From assembly GCA_024399955.1 (NCBI GenBank), contig JAKSNH010000002.1, positions 203,682 to 267,681 of the forward strand: a stretch of 64,000 nucleotides of DNA. Direction: 5' to 3'. The notes under the pieces are model-generated. The model saw only the letters and a program-made list of their open reading frames with translations. It did no database searches and was not told where the DNA came from. The position numbers and the translations under genes are program-made. Below are positions 1 to 9,387 of the stretch, in pieces (the stretch's first letter is position 1; each line of letters begins with the position of its first letter). This DNA comes from Paludibacteraceae bacterium (GTDB taxonomy: Bacteria > Bacteroidota > Bacteroidia > Bacteroidales > Paludibacteraceae).

Positions 1-2
1 TG

Positions 3-650
3 AGTGATGTGGAGATGGCGGCTATTACATCGTCGCAACCAACAGAACAAAACTATATCTTTGTACATGTAGTATCTTTATCCCCATCGGCAATCATGTT
101 GACACCTAATGCGTGGCTGCCGAGTACATGTGCCTTAACGAGTTACCAACTGCGTTCGGGTGAACAAATTCATTTCAAATCCGATGCTAACAGCAAGGAC
201 TACCGTTTCCGTATGCGCTATTCAGATTGGAAAAATGGAAGAATCCAAATAATGGGTGAGAATTTAGGCAGAAAGACGATAACCATGGGTCTAGTAAGAG
301 ACTGTTCTGTTTCTTCGGCTGTTGAGCAGTATGTGCTATCCGGTACGTATCGGGAATTGAAGGAAGAGGCACCTATCCAGGAAATAGATAGTGCCCGTAT
401 GAGCAAATTAGCGAAGTATGATGCATATAAACCGACAGATCCGGATGGTTTTTACTATTGGATATTTAACCACAATCATGCAGCGTGTTTCGTTACCTTT
501 ACCAGTATTCCGTTTATTTTACCTACAACCATAGCCGAGATAGAAATGTTAAACGGGGTAGAGGAACGTAAATTGCTCATCAATGGACGCTTATATATTC
601 AGCGTGTAAACACAATATATGACATATTTGGACGCAAAATTGACAAATAA
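3..650 (+). CDS. C-terminal part of a secreted protein with sorting-type tail (cut by window edge)
   Basis: The reading frame is open to the first bases, so the true start probably lies before the window; the GTG at 9 is only the first start-like codon inside it. I do not recognise a catalytic domain. The last ~25 residues (LLINGRLYIQRVNTIYDIFG, then RKIDK) resemble the short 'GxLYI..G..Ydi.G' tails at the C-termini of many Bacteroidales exported proteins, which are believed to act as type IX secretion or surface-sorting signals. The next gene ends in a similar tail. Function is unknown; likely extracellular or surface located (inference). Confidence 0.6.
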   Translation, partial: SDVEMAAITSSQPTEQNYIFVHVVSLSPSAIMLTPNAWLPSTCALTSYQLRSGEQIHFKSDANSKDYRFRMRYSDWKNGRIQIMGENLGRKTITMGLVRDCSVSSAVEQYVLSGTYRELKEEAPIQEIDSARMSKLAKYDAYKPTDPDGFYYWIFNHNHAACFVTFTSIPFILPTTIAEIEMLNGVEERKLLINGRLYIQRVNTIYDIFGRKIDK

Positions 651-692
651 GGATAGCATTTTATAGAAAAAATGCATTTTTCTTTACAAAAA

Positions 693-724
693 TTTGTATA
701 TATAAAAAAAAAAGTGTATTTTTG
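693..724 (+). promoter_or_regulatory. Bacteroidetes-type promoter
   Basis: TTTG at 693-696 and TATTTTTG at 717-724 are separated by 20 bases, the -33/-7 arrangement of Bacteroidetes housekeeping promoters. It reads into the exported protein starting at 758. Confidence 0.75.
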
Positions 725-757
725 CACGATTTTTTAGATTTCTTAATTGAACAAGGA

Positions 758-2371
758 ATGAAAAATAGAATGAAAAATAGTTTGGTTACGATAGTTCTTG
801 CTGTATTTTTGGGTACATCCTTTGATGCGTCCGCGTATGCGCAGGCGTTACCCCGTGCGCTATCAGCGGAGGCTCTAATGAGTGATTGCGAAAAGGAGGC
901 AGAACGTTTTAACTATCCGTATTATTATTGTGATTGTAAGGAACAAGGACGAGCATTCCAGTTTGGCTTAGATATTGAAGTTGCTGATACGATGTGGTTT
1001 TCTGCCTCAATGGATCAGTTAAAACAAGGAATGTCAGCATATTGGTTCTCTAATTGTACTGTAGGCATAGAGGTGTATGCCTTGTGCTCGTCAAAGGAAC
1101 CGGCTTTTTCTATGGTTGTTGGGCGCAATCAGATGCGCGAAAAAGATGTGGCGGAGATAAATAAGAAATTAGAGGAAATGGGTAAGATGGCTGATATTAT
1201 GTCGCAATTTATTCCTCGTATTCGTATTTATCCTATGAATGGAGGATCAGGACGGGTATTGGTTTTTCCTTATAATATCGGTCCTCATTCTACATGCGAA
1301 GATGTTCTTCCTATTATCAATGGCATGACATACGTTAGCAGTCATGACTATGATGTGTATGCCTTGAATCCGAGTACGATGATTCAAAACCGGCTGATGT
1401 TTGTACAATGGAAACAAAAGAAGGATAGTACTTGCCATATATATATTACCCGTAAAACATGCGATGGTGATAAAGTGGCTGATTTTATTGCAAAAGATTC
1501 TACAAAATTATTTTTCCCAGATACCGCCCTAATTAATGATGCCAAAAAGTCAGGAGATACATTATTCTTCCACTTTGAGCACAATGGTAATTTCCCTGGA
1601 CGTATCCTGTTTAGAATGAATCCCAAATGGGAAACTGACACAATAGATAGTACATTTTGTCACGGTGGCGCGATTGTTCTGCCGGATACAGTGTTAAAAG
1701 AAACAACTGTCTATGGTCCAGATACGATGTGGTTAGCATCGGATACGGTAGGAATTTTTACCTACAATATTACGGTTATTCCTGCTGATACATTGCATGA
1801 TACTTTGAGATTGAGGCATACCCAATTGCCAACTATGTATCAAAAACAGTTTTATGTAGCCAATTTCGGCGATTATGAGACTCTACTACATAAGGATGGG
1901 CAATGCGACATTCGTGTTTTCTTACATGTTGTCAATATAGGCGATACGGCATACATTACGAATGAACAGACTGTTTGTGTAGGTAAAACGATAAATATAG
2001 GTGGTGTCGTTTATGATCATGATACGGTGGTAGTGTTTGGACAATGGAAAAAGGATACATGGCAGATAACGTCCAACGTGCTATTGTTTGAAGCGCCTGT
2101 GGCTGAATATGATACTGTCTATATCAAAATAGAGGAATTGCCCTATACCTATCCGTTGAACGGACAAATATATGATGCGTTTGGAGATTACCAGATTCAG
2201 ATACATCATTCTGGTGAATGTGACCGATTGATTTATCTTACGCTTAGCGAAATACCGCAAACGGCACTAAACGATGTCTATTTTAAGAGAGATAAGCCGG
2301 TGAAATTTGTTGTGGATGGACACCTATATATATATAATAGAGGAAAGATTATTGGCATTTTAGGAAAATAA
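758..2371 (+). CDS. Exported protein of unknown function with C-terminal sorting-type tail
   Basis: ATG 758 is preferred because the promoter -7 box ends at 724, so the upstream TTG cannot be translated; ATG 770 is an alternative. The N-terminus (MKNRMKNSLVTIVLAVFLG) is a signal peptide ending near AYAQA. The mature part is rich in Cys, Asp and Thr with several DT-rich stretches, as in extracellular Bacteroidales proteins, and has no recognisable catalytic motif. The tail (VDGHLYIYNRGKIIGILGK) resembles that of the preceding gene and may be a surface-sorting signal. Function unknown. Confidence 0.75.
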   Translation: MKNRMKNSLVTIVLAVFLGTSFDASAYAQALPRALSAEALMSDCEKEAERFNYPYYYCDCKEQGRAFQFGLDIEVADTMWFSASMDQLKQGMSAYWFSNCTVGIEVYALCSSKEPAFSMVVGRNQMREKDVAEINKKLEEMGKMADIMSQFIPRIRIYPMNGGSGRVLVFPYNIGPHSTCEDVLPIINGMTYVSSHDYDVYALNPSTMIQNRLMFVQWKQKKDSTCHIYITRKTCDGDKVADFIAKDSTKLFFPDTALINDAKKSGDTLFFHFEHNGNFPGRILFRMNPKWETDTIDSTFCHGGAIVLPDTVLKETTVYGPDTMWLASDTVGIFTYNITVIPADTLHDTLRLRHTQLPTMYQKQFYVANFGDYETLLHKDGQCDIRVFLHVVNIGDTAYITNEQTVCVGKTINIGGVVYDHDTVVVFGQWKKDTWQITSNVLLFEAPVAEYDTVYIKIEELPYTYPLNGQIYDAFGDYQIQIHHSGECDRLIYLTLSEIPQTALNDVYFKRDKPVKFVVDGHLYIYNRGKIIGILGK

Positions 2372-2456
2372 TATACAAAAACACAAAACGAATTATAAAA
2401 TTATAAAAAAAGTGTAAATTAACCCTAATTATTAACAAAAAATCCAAAACAATCAA

Positions 2457-5400
2457 ATGAAAAAGGTTTTACTTTTGACATTGTCTGCTTTGCTGACATT
2501 TAATATGTTTGCAGCAGGTAATGGTGATGGGTCCTCTAAGGAGAATGCCATCGAATTTGACTGGGAAAAAGGTAATGTGCAAGAGGGAGGACTATCTCTC
2601 TGGTACAGCGTTGGATTAGCACCTCTCTATGAGGAGGAAAATCCTGCGTTGGCGCTTTACCTGACCAACCTAACAAAAGCTACCGCTAAAGTCGAAGTCG
2701 AAGCTGTGGTAGCCGGTAACAATGAACAACGTAATTACACGTTGGATGGACATCAAAACAAAGTTTGGTCGCAATCGGCGGGTTTGTTGGTACGTATGAA
2801 GTACAAAGAGATTTTAGTCAAATTGACTTCCGATCAACAAGTTATGTTATCTGCGAAGGTGTATGAGTTCCAAGATGCAGATGACGCTTGCGTGAATGCA
2901 AAGGACTTTACGATTGGTGCAACTGTGAAAGCAACAAGTGCTTGGTTCAAAGTTGGCATTGAAGAGGCTAAACAGAATGGTAAAGACATCCAAGTGACAA
3001 TTACCAACAACGGACCTGCTGCTGCAACTATCCATGCAGGTATTAGTGCAGATTGCCCAAGTACCGGTTTGACAGAAAAAACATTCAACTTAGGCGCAGG
3101 TGCTTCTATTCAAAAGCAATTGTCTAACTCAATGGTTAATACCTTAAAGGATGACTTTGTGTATGCTTTGATTGAAGCCAACCAAGAAGTGTCAGTGAAG
3201 GCTGAATATGTGACCCCCAAGGGCGTTGAGTACGATGTACCGGCTTGCGAAAGTGCTGAATTGGCAGAGCTGGACAAAGTTTACAACGTTGCTGCAGGTG
3301 GTGATGCTTGGTATCAAATTCCTGTTAAGGACTTGATGGGTAAGAGAATGCAGCCTCAAGTCATTATCCAAAACGAAGGTGGTAGCAAAGCAACTATCAA
3401 GGGTGAGGTTATCTTTGCTTGCGGTAAGCCTGCTGCTATGACTAAAACAATTACTATAGCAGCCAATGGTGTTCTTGTAAAGGATATTGCTAAGAACATG
3501 GTTGACGGTATTGACACTACTAGTTATGCGTATGTGTATGTGCATATCAGCACAGACCAACCATTGTCCTATTATGCTCGTCTGAAGAATGTGCATGAAG
3601 GTGATGCTTGTAAGACTTCGCAAGAATTTGTATTCAATGAAAAAAATTATCAAGACGCTAATACCAAAGTTTGGTATGCTATTTCTATTGCAGAAGCCAA
3701 AGCTGGTAAGAAGGATATCGCAATAACTGTTAATAACCGTGCCAACAAGGTGGCTGCTATTGTAGGTAGTGTTGCATTTGAGTGCCCCTATACTGATTTA
3801 CAGACTTTCAGCAAAAAATTAGGTGCTGCTGATGAGACGAGTAAGACTATTAAATACTCCACATTCTCAATGTTTGGCGACACCATTTACGTTTTGGTGG
3901 AGACCGATCAGCCCATTACTATCAGTGCGAAATTAGTGGATGCTGTTCCTGTTGACGATCATTCTTGCGAAGGCGCAATAGATTTTGACTGGAAGAATGG
4001 TCATGTACAAAAGGCAGATACTACCGTTTGGTATAAAGTTAATATGGCTGATGTCCGTAATAATAAGGATATCCCTGAGTTGACCATTATTAACCGTAAT
4101 CAAAATGCTTCCGTTACTATTCGAGGTGAACTCTCTACAGAGTGCCCTGTAACGGTTGAAATGCAAAAGCGTAATTTGACCATTGCAAAAGGTGGTACCT
4201 ATACCAAACTGATTGCTCGTGATTTGTTCAAGAATATCAAGGCTGAATATGTTTATATCAAAATAACAGCCAACCAAGAGTTTTCTTTCCAAGTTAGGAT
4301 GCTCAAGGAGGATGAAGGTAAATCTTGTACAAATGCTGTTGAGTTTAACTGGGTTACCGGTAACGATCAAGAGGCCAATACTTCCGTTTGGTATTATGCA
4401 GATATGAAGAATGTCAAAGCTTCCGAGAAGGATGTAATGGCTAAGTTGATCAATCGTACCAAACAAGTTGCCAACCTTTCTGCTGAATTCTCTAATACTT
4501 GTCCTTGTGAGACTCCACAAGCTCAAAGTATGAAGTTGGGAGCTAATGCTGAGAAATCCAAATTATTGGTTAACTCAACATTTGACAGCTACAACGATAC
4601 CGTTTATTTTCGTATCATAACCGATGCGGCTATTCATTTTGAAGCTAAATTGCAGGAGCCAAAGCCATTTACGCCTTTCAGTGTTTGTGGAACAGAGAAA
4701 GCAGTGAAGCCGAACGTACAATACGAACAAACGGAAGATTCTGTTTGGTATAAGGCTGTTGTCAGTGATTTCTCCGATGAGAAGTTCCCAGGACTTGTTC
4801 CAATGATTGTTTTCACGAATGAGGCTACCGCACAAACAATCCGTGCATATCTCTCATACGATTGTAATATTACTAAGGCTCCGCAAATGGAAAGCCGCAA
4901 ATTGAGCGCAAATAGTGTTGCCAGCAAAGTGATTGAGCGTAGCATGATTCCTAACAAGGAATATGCTGATATTTGCTTGGTTGGTAAGAACTTCAGTTTT
5001 AGAATAGATATGGTAGATCCGAATGATGGTCATGATTGCCGTCACGCGTTGGACTTTAATGTAAATACGGATTATGTACAAGTCCCCGGTACAATGTGGT
5101 ATCGCTTTGATGCTTCGGCACCCGATATTGATTTGTATAAATTTATCGTCAGCGCTAATAAGGTCAGCAATGATGCTAAAGTTACCATTTCAGTTTATGA
5201 TGACTGCGAGGGCGAACTGATTGAAGAAGGTTCTGCTACTTTACGTTCGTCGAGGCAAAAAGAAATTATGGGTGATGTGCTCAAAGGTTTCAGCAAAACG
5301 GGTCATATCTTAGTCAAAGTTGTTTGCTCAGAGGATATTACGTTCCGGATGGACAAAGTGGAACGTCCAAAATTGCCAGAAGCAATCATTGCTTGCGAAA

Positions 5401-7796
5401 ACGCCAAACCATTGTTAATCAACACTGATTACAAGCAAGGTCAGAATGATACCGTATGGTACGTAGTGGATGCAAAAGATTTGCGCGAGAATACCGTTGG
5501 TGATGGTGTGTTGTCTATTCATAACATTGGTGCAACCAACGTTAAGATTAAGGCAGAGGTGGCTTATATTTGCCCTGTTGAGTATGAAATGACTTCTAAA
5601 CAAATCTCTGTTAAGGCAGGTGAGGACTATTCAAAACTGTTAGAGCGTGCTAAATTCAACTCTGTTACGGCTCCTTTAGTGTATGTTCGTTTGATTTCCA
5701 CGGATTCTATTGCATTCCGTATTGATCTCAAACTTGCTAAAGGTGATGACTGCTTGAATCCAATTGATTTTGATTGGGCTCATGGTAACGTCAATCCGAA
5801 AGATTCATGCTTATGGTATAATGTTCCGTTCTATGATACCAAAAAAGATACTATTCTGATTTGGGAAGGATACGATGTTCGTCTGCACATTGATAACTTA
5901 AGCGATTCCACTGTTTCTATGGAAGCTGCAATGCGTTTTGAGTGTGACTCAATGGAGATGTACCACGAAAATTATTCGTTGGTTGCCGGTGCTTCTAAGA
6001 CCAAAGACATTGACCGTGACTTGATTGTGAAGACTGCTGCTCCTCATATGTTGATTAATGTTTGTTCAAATCAGAATATCCATATTTGGGCTGAGTTTAT
6101 TCCTGAAAAAGCTGATAGTGTAATCGTTAATCGTCATTATGCATTTGTTTGCCCTGGTGAGGAATACACCGATCCTATCACGAAACAAACCATCAACGTT
6201 GTTAGCGATACGATTTTGAGTCAAGTTACTCAATTCCAGGTTGGTACGTATTTGGTTGATTCCATTGACTCTGTCTTCTTAACTCAGTATCGTGCTGTTG
6301 AAGCTATCGAAATAGTAGCTGATGATATTCTGCCCGAACAATTGGCGAATGTTGCTGTTGTAGGACAGAAATTGAATACTGCAGTGTTGTTTGCTTACAT
6401 TAAGGATACTTTGAACGCGCTTGCTATGGCGAGTGATACTATTGCTCCAATTGATACTATTAAGTGGGAAGCTATTGATCCTGCAGATGGCCTATATCAC
6501 AACATCATTGAGGTAGAATACTTGCAAAGCGAATTGACAGGCGATCCTGCAAAAGTAACCTTGAAATATATGGCTAGTACTGAGTGTGCTAATGTTGTAA
6601 CAACGGGTGGTGTGGTACTGGTCGTTAAGGAAAAGCCTTGTGAAACAACTACGTATATAGATGAACAACATGTATGTCAAGGAATTACTTCTATTGATTG
6701 GCGTGGTTTTGTTAATGCAGTGGATGGCACGAAGGATACTATTGTGAATGTTGCCGGTTGCGATAGCATTATTACATTGAAATTGATAGATGATATTAAG
6801 CCAATAGCAGTTACTGATGTTAAATATGTATGCGATGTCAATCAAACTATTTGGTGGCATGGAATGAGTGCTGGTAATGGTGCAAAGGATATCTTAACTT
6901 CTGTGATTACCGGTTGCGATAGTGTTGTAACATTACAGTTAGTTAAGAAAGAGCCTCAAGATCCGATTGTTTTGAATCCTGCTAATTTCCCAACAGTTTG
7001 TGGTGAAGACATGGGTGCCGCAATATCAGCTCAGAATGCTGCTATTATGGCTTCATTCAAGACCGAAGACCAATATGATGAGGTTACCAAGTTGGTTTGG
7101 TATAAGAATGTAGGAGGAATAGAAAGTCAAATTAGACTTGGTGTAAGTTGGATTCTTAATGCCAAAGATGCTGATGAAGAGTTCTCTATCTACTGCATTG
7201 CTGAGATGAAGTGTGGTGAAGATCTTCAATCTAACGTTATCAATATCAAGGTTCAATCTGCTAGCGTTGGCAAGATGAAAATCGTTTCCAAGTTCGGTAA
7301 CCGTATCTTAGTTCTGAATTTGAATGATTTCAAAACGACTAATGGCTTCACACCATCAGAGGCAGATGTTGAATGGTACAAGAAAAATACCGTTAATCCA
7401 AGGAATCCTGATACACATTTAGGAAATGGTTTCTACTACAACAATGCTGATGGTAGCGTTTTGGAGTCAGGTATTTATTATGCGGTATTATCGAAGCCTA
7501 ATCCCAATGATTGTGGTGCTATCTATGTATCTAACGAAATAGAAGTAGCAAGTAATGACTTAAATCTTGTTCCGAATGTCGTTAATAGAGGAGGTTTGAT
7601 GACCATTCATAACGTTGATCCTACACAAGAAACATCCGTTTGTATCATTGATGCTACCGGACGTGTGGTTGAGGATAATAAATTTATTAATATGGAGAAT
7701 GTGAATGTAGAAGCTGCTTGGCCAGTTGGCGCATACTTGATGCGCGTAGAGAACGCTACTCAGAGCGATACATTCCGTTTCTTAATTGTTCGTTAA
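2457..7796 (+). CDS. Giant repeat-containing surface protein with type IX sorting domain
   Basis: 1779 residues. The signal peptide is MKKVLLLTLSALLTFNMFAA. Residues ~27 to ~1240 contain about ten degenerate repeats of 110-130 residues. Each opens with a Cys-containing 'xxCxxAxxF' segment, then a VQ.. turn and a VWYKV-like strand, and ends with a 'Y.RI..D..I.F...' strand; these look like beta-sandwich modules. The middle (residues ~1240-1500) has two shorter 'C....T.I.W.G......D.....GCDSI.TL' units of the kind seen in Bacteroidetes adhesins. The C-terminal ~75 residues (PNVVNRGGLMTIHNV, later GAYLMRVEN and FRFLIVR) fit the type A C-terminal domain of type IX secretion. A cell-surface adhesin or matrix role is inference. 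It is followed after 15 bases by a barrel protein, probably in the same operon. Confidence 0.8.
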   Translation: MKKVLLLTLSALLTFNMFAAGNGDGSSKENAIEFDWEKGNVQEGGLSLWYSVGLAPLYEEENPALALYLTNLTKATAKVEVEAVVAGNNEQRNYTLDGHQNKVWSQSAGLLVRMKYKEILVKLTSDQQVMLSAKVYEFQDADDACVNAKDFTIGATVKATSAWFKVGIEEAKQNGKDIQVTITNNGPAAATIHAGISADCPSTGLTEKTFNLGAGASIQKQLSNSMVNTLKDDFVYALIEANQEVSVKAEYVTPKGVEYDVPACESAELAELDKVYNVAAGGDAWYQIPVKDLMGKRMQPQVIIQNEGGSKATIKGEVIFACGKPAAMTKTITIAANGVLVKDIAKNMVDGIDTTSYAYVYVHISTDQPLSYYARLKNVHEGDACKTSQEFVFNEKNYQDANTKVWYAISIAEAKAGKKDIAITVNNRANKVAAIVGSVAFECPYTDLQTFSKKLGAADETSKTIKYSTFSMFGDTIYVLVETDQPITISAKLVDAVPVDDHSCEGAIDFDWKNGHVQKADTTVWYKVNMADVRNNKDIPELTIINRNQNASVTIRGELSTECPVTVEMQKRNLTIAKGGTYTKLIARDLFKNIKAEYVYIKITANQEFSFQVRMLKEDEGKSCTNAVEFNWVTGNDQEANTSVWYYADMKNVKASEKDVMAKLINRTKQVANLSAEFSNTCPCETPQAQSMKLGANAEKSKLLVNSTFDSYNDTVYFRIITDAAIHFEAKLQEPKPFTPFSVCGTEKAVKPNVQYEQTEDSVWYKAVVSDFSDEKFPGLVPMIVFTNEATAQTIRAYLSYDCNITKAPQMESRKLSANSVASKVIERSMIPNKEYADICLVGKNFSFRIDMVDPNDGHDCRHALDFNVNTDYVQVPGTMWYRFDASAPDIDLYKFIVSANKVSNDAKVTISVYDDCEGELIEEGSATLRSSRQKEIMGDVLKGFSKTGHILVKVVCSEDITFRMDKVERPKLPEAIIACENAKPLLINTDYKQGQNDTVWYVVDAKDLRENTVGDGVLSIHNIGATNVKIKAEVAYICPVEYEMTSKQISVKAGEDYSKLLERAKFNSVTAPLVYVRLISTDSIAFRIDLKLAKGDDCLNPIDFDWAHGNVNPKDSCLWYNVPFYDTKKDTILIWEGYDVRLHIDNLSDSTVSMEAAMRFECDSMEMYHENYSLVAGASKTKDIDRDLIVKTAAPHMLINVCSNQNIHIWAEFIPEKADSVIVNRHYAFVCPGEEYTDPITKQTINVVSDTILSQVTQFQVGTYLVDSIDSVFLTQYRAVEAIEIVADDILPEQLANVAVVGQKLNTAVLFAYIKDTLNALAMASDTIAPIDTIKWEAIDPADGLYHNIIEVEYLQSELTGDPAKVTLKYMASTECANVVTTGGVVLVVKEKPCETTTYIDEQHVCQGITSIDWRGFVNAVDGTKDTIVNVAGCDSIITLKLIDDIKPIAVTDVKYVCDVNQTIWWHGMSAGNGAKDILTSVITGCDSVVTLQLVKKEPQDPIVLNPANFPTVCGEDMGAAISAQNAAIMASFKTEDQYDEVTKLVWYKNVGGIESQIRLGVSWILNAKDADEEFSIYCIAEMKCGEDLQSNVINIKVQSASVGKMKIVSKFGNRILVLNLNDFKTTNGFTPSEADVEWYKKNTVNPRNPDTHLGNGFYYNNADGSVLESGIYYAVLSKPNPNDCGAIYVSNEIEVASNDLNLVPNVVNRGGLMTIHNVDPTQETSVCIIDATGRVVEDNKFINMENVNVEAAWPVGAYLMRVENATQSDTFRFLIVR

Positions 7797-7811
7797 TAGG
7801 AGGATAGCATT

Positions 7812-9323
7812 ATGAAAAAGACAATGTTAATTATTTCCGCAGTGTTGCTCACTTCTATTTGCTGGGCACAAGAAACGGTTGGTAATCATGCTAAACCAAA
7901 CAAACAACTCCAAGAAAGTGGTGTTAAACCAGGTGATGGTTATACTTTCGCTAAAGGTGATACCATTATCATTTCAAAGAGTTGTACACAATACCTTACC
8001 AGAGAAACTCCTTCGACCTGGGTTTACTACGTAAAACACATCGTAGAACAACAAGGTGGTGAACGTTTTCCTAATGGTATTTTGATTCATGGTATTTATT
8101 CTTGGATTGGTCCCGAAGATTTGTTCTTGGTCGGACCAACTGCTCTAGCAGAGGCCGCTACTGCAAAGAAAGTAGCTGATGAGAAATTTGTTGCTGAGCG
8201 TCAAGAAGAAGTTAAAAAAATGCCAAAGGAAGAGCAACAATCCGTTGCTCAAAAAGCGAAAGAGTACGAAGCAATAGTTCTTGAAGAACCTGCTAAGGAA
8301 ACTCCGAAGGAGGAACCTGCACAAGTTGTAGAAGAAACTCCTGCTCAGGTAGTAGAAGAACCTGCTCAAGTTGTAGCAGAAGCTCCTGCGCCAATAGTGG
8401 AAGAAACTCCTGCTCAAGTTGCAGAAAAAACTCCTGCTCAAGTAGTAGAAGAAACTTCTGTAGTTGCAGAACCTGCTGAAGAAGAGGCTGGTAACGTTTT
8501 TGAAGTGGATGAAATGCGTGCTACTCAATTTGATCGTTTCAATATCGGTTTGCGTGGTGGTGTGGCTTCAGTTATGCAAAAGGCTGACAAGGGTGACTGG
8601 AAAGCAGGTGGTGACATCTTGCTTGACCTGCAATATGCTCACTATTGGAAGAGAGATTATAAACCGGCTCTTGGTTTAATTATCGGAGCATCGGTTGGTT
8701 ATTCTCTTAGTCCTATTAAGTGTGGCGTGAATGATAAATTCACTGTTGATGCTGGCGAAGATGGTCCAATTGATTATGCTATTAACGTAGATGAAGTGAA
8801 AGAGAAAGACGGTCAAATCCAAGTGGAAGTACCGGTTATGTTCTCTTTGATTACCGACAAGGGATTCTTCTTCAACGTTGGTCCTCGTTTCATGTTGCCG
8901 GTTTGGAAACGTTCTCACACCGATATTAAGAATGCTCATATTCAAGCTACACTGCCCGAAGGTATAACAGTAAAGGATAATGTGGTAACCGGTATTCTCA
9001 ATAATGGTGATGCTAAGAATTCATGGAAATCTGCTGACATCAACATTATGTTAACTTGCGAACTCGGTTACGAGTGGAAGTTGGCTAATGGTCATGCGCT
9101 TGAATTAGGTGTATATGCTGATTACAGTGTTTATTCCAAGTATTCTAACACTCCGACTACCGAAAGCTTTATTAACGTAACTGCTCCATCCGCTGCAGGC
9201 ATTGCTAATGCATCTGCTCGCGCTTTGACAGACTCTTATGCGAATAAACTAGGATACTTTGATGCCGGTATTAAATTGACTTACTGCTTCAACTTCTGGA
9301 AGACAGGAGCGCAGCTTCGTTAA
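7812..9323 (+). CDS. Outer-membrane beta-barrel protein with EP-rich linker
   Basis: 503 residues with a signal peptide (MKKTMLIISAVLLTSICWAQ). Residues ~25-115 form a small N-terminal domain of unknown type. Residues ~150-235 are a low-complexity linker with imperfect 'EETPAQVVEEPAQVV' units. From about residue 245 the alternating amphipathic strands (FNIGLRGGVAS, LDLQYAHYW, LGLIIGASVGYSL and the final FDAGIKLTYCFNFW) look like an 8-10 strand outer-membrane barrel of the OmpW/PorT-like porin group. A Pro/Glu linker between a periplasmic domain and a barrel suggests an envelope-spanning role. The gene lies 15 bases after the giant surface protein and precedes a strong terminator, so the two probably form an operon. 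Confidence 0.75.
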   Translation: MKKTMLIISAVLLTSICWAQETVGNHAKPNKQLQESGVKPGDGYTFAKGDTIIISKSCTQYLTRETPSTWVYYVKHIVEQQGGERFPNGILIHGIYSWIGPEDLFLVGPTALAEAATAKKVADEKFVAERQEEVKKMPKEEQQSVAQKAKEYEAIVLEEPAKETPKEEPAQVVEETPAQVVEEPAQVVAEAPAPIVEETPAQVAEKTPAQVVEETSVVAEPAEEEAGNVFEVDEMRATQFDRFNIGLRGGVASVMQKADKGDWKAGGDILLDLQYAHYWKRDYKPALGLIIGASVGYSLSPIKCGVNDKFTVDAGEDGPIDYAINVDEVKEKDGQIQVEVPVMFSLITDKGFFFNVGPRFMLPVWKRSHTDIKNAHIQATLPEGITVKDNVVTGILNNGDAKNSWKSADINIMLTCELGYEWKLANGHALELGVYADYSVYSKYSNTPTTESFINVTAPSAAGIANASARALTDSYANKLGYFDAGIKLTYCFNFWKTGAQLR

Positions 9324-9340
9324 TTAAATAAATGAATAAG

Positions 9341-9371
9341 GTACGGCATCCGTTTTGGGTGCCGTATTTTA
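9341..9371 (+). terminator. Intrinsic terminator
   Basis: The stem TACGGCATCC / GGGTGCCGTA with a short loop is followed by TTTTAT. It closes the surface-protein operon. Confidence 0.8.
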
Positions 9372-9387
9372 TATAAACATCAATCTT

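Noticed and set aside
3192..3653. Long minus-strand frame in the giant surface gene
   Set aside because: It is a shadow of a real signal-peptide-bearing gene with clear repeats on the plus strand.
8145..8528. 127-codon minus-strand frame in the barrel gene
   Set aside because: It is the shadow of the EP-rich repeat linker and is F/R/S-rich low complexity.
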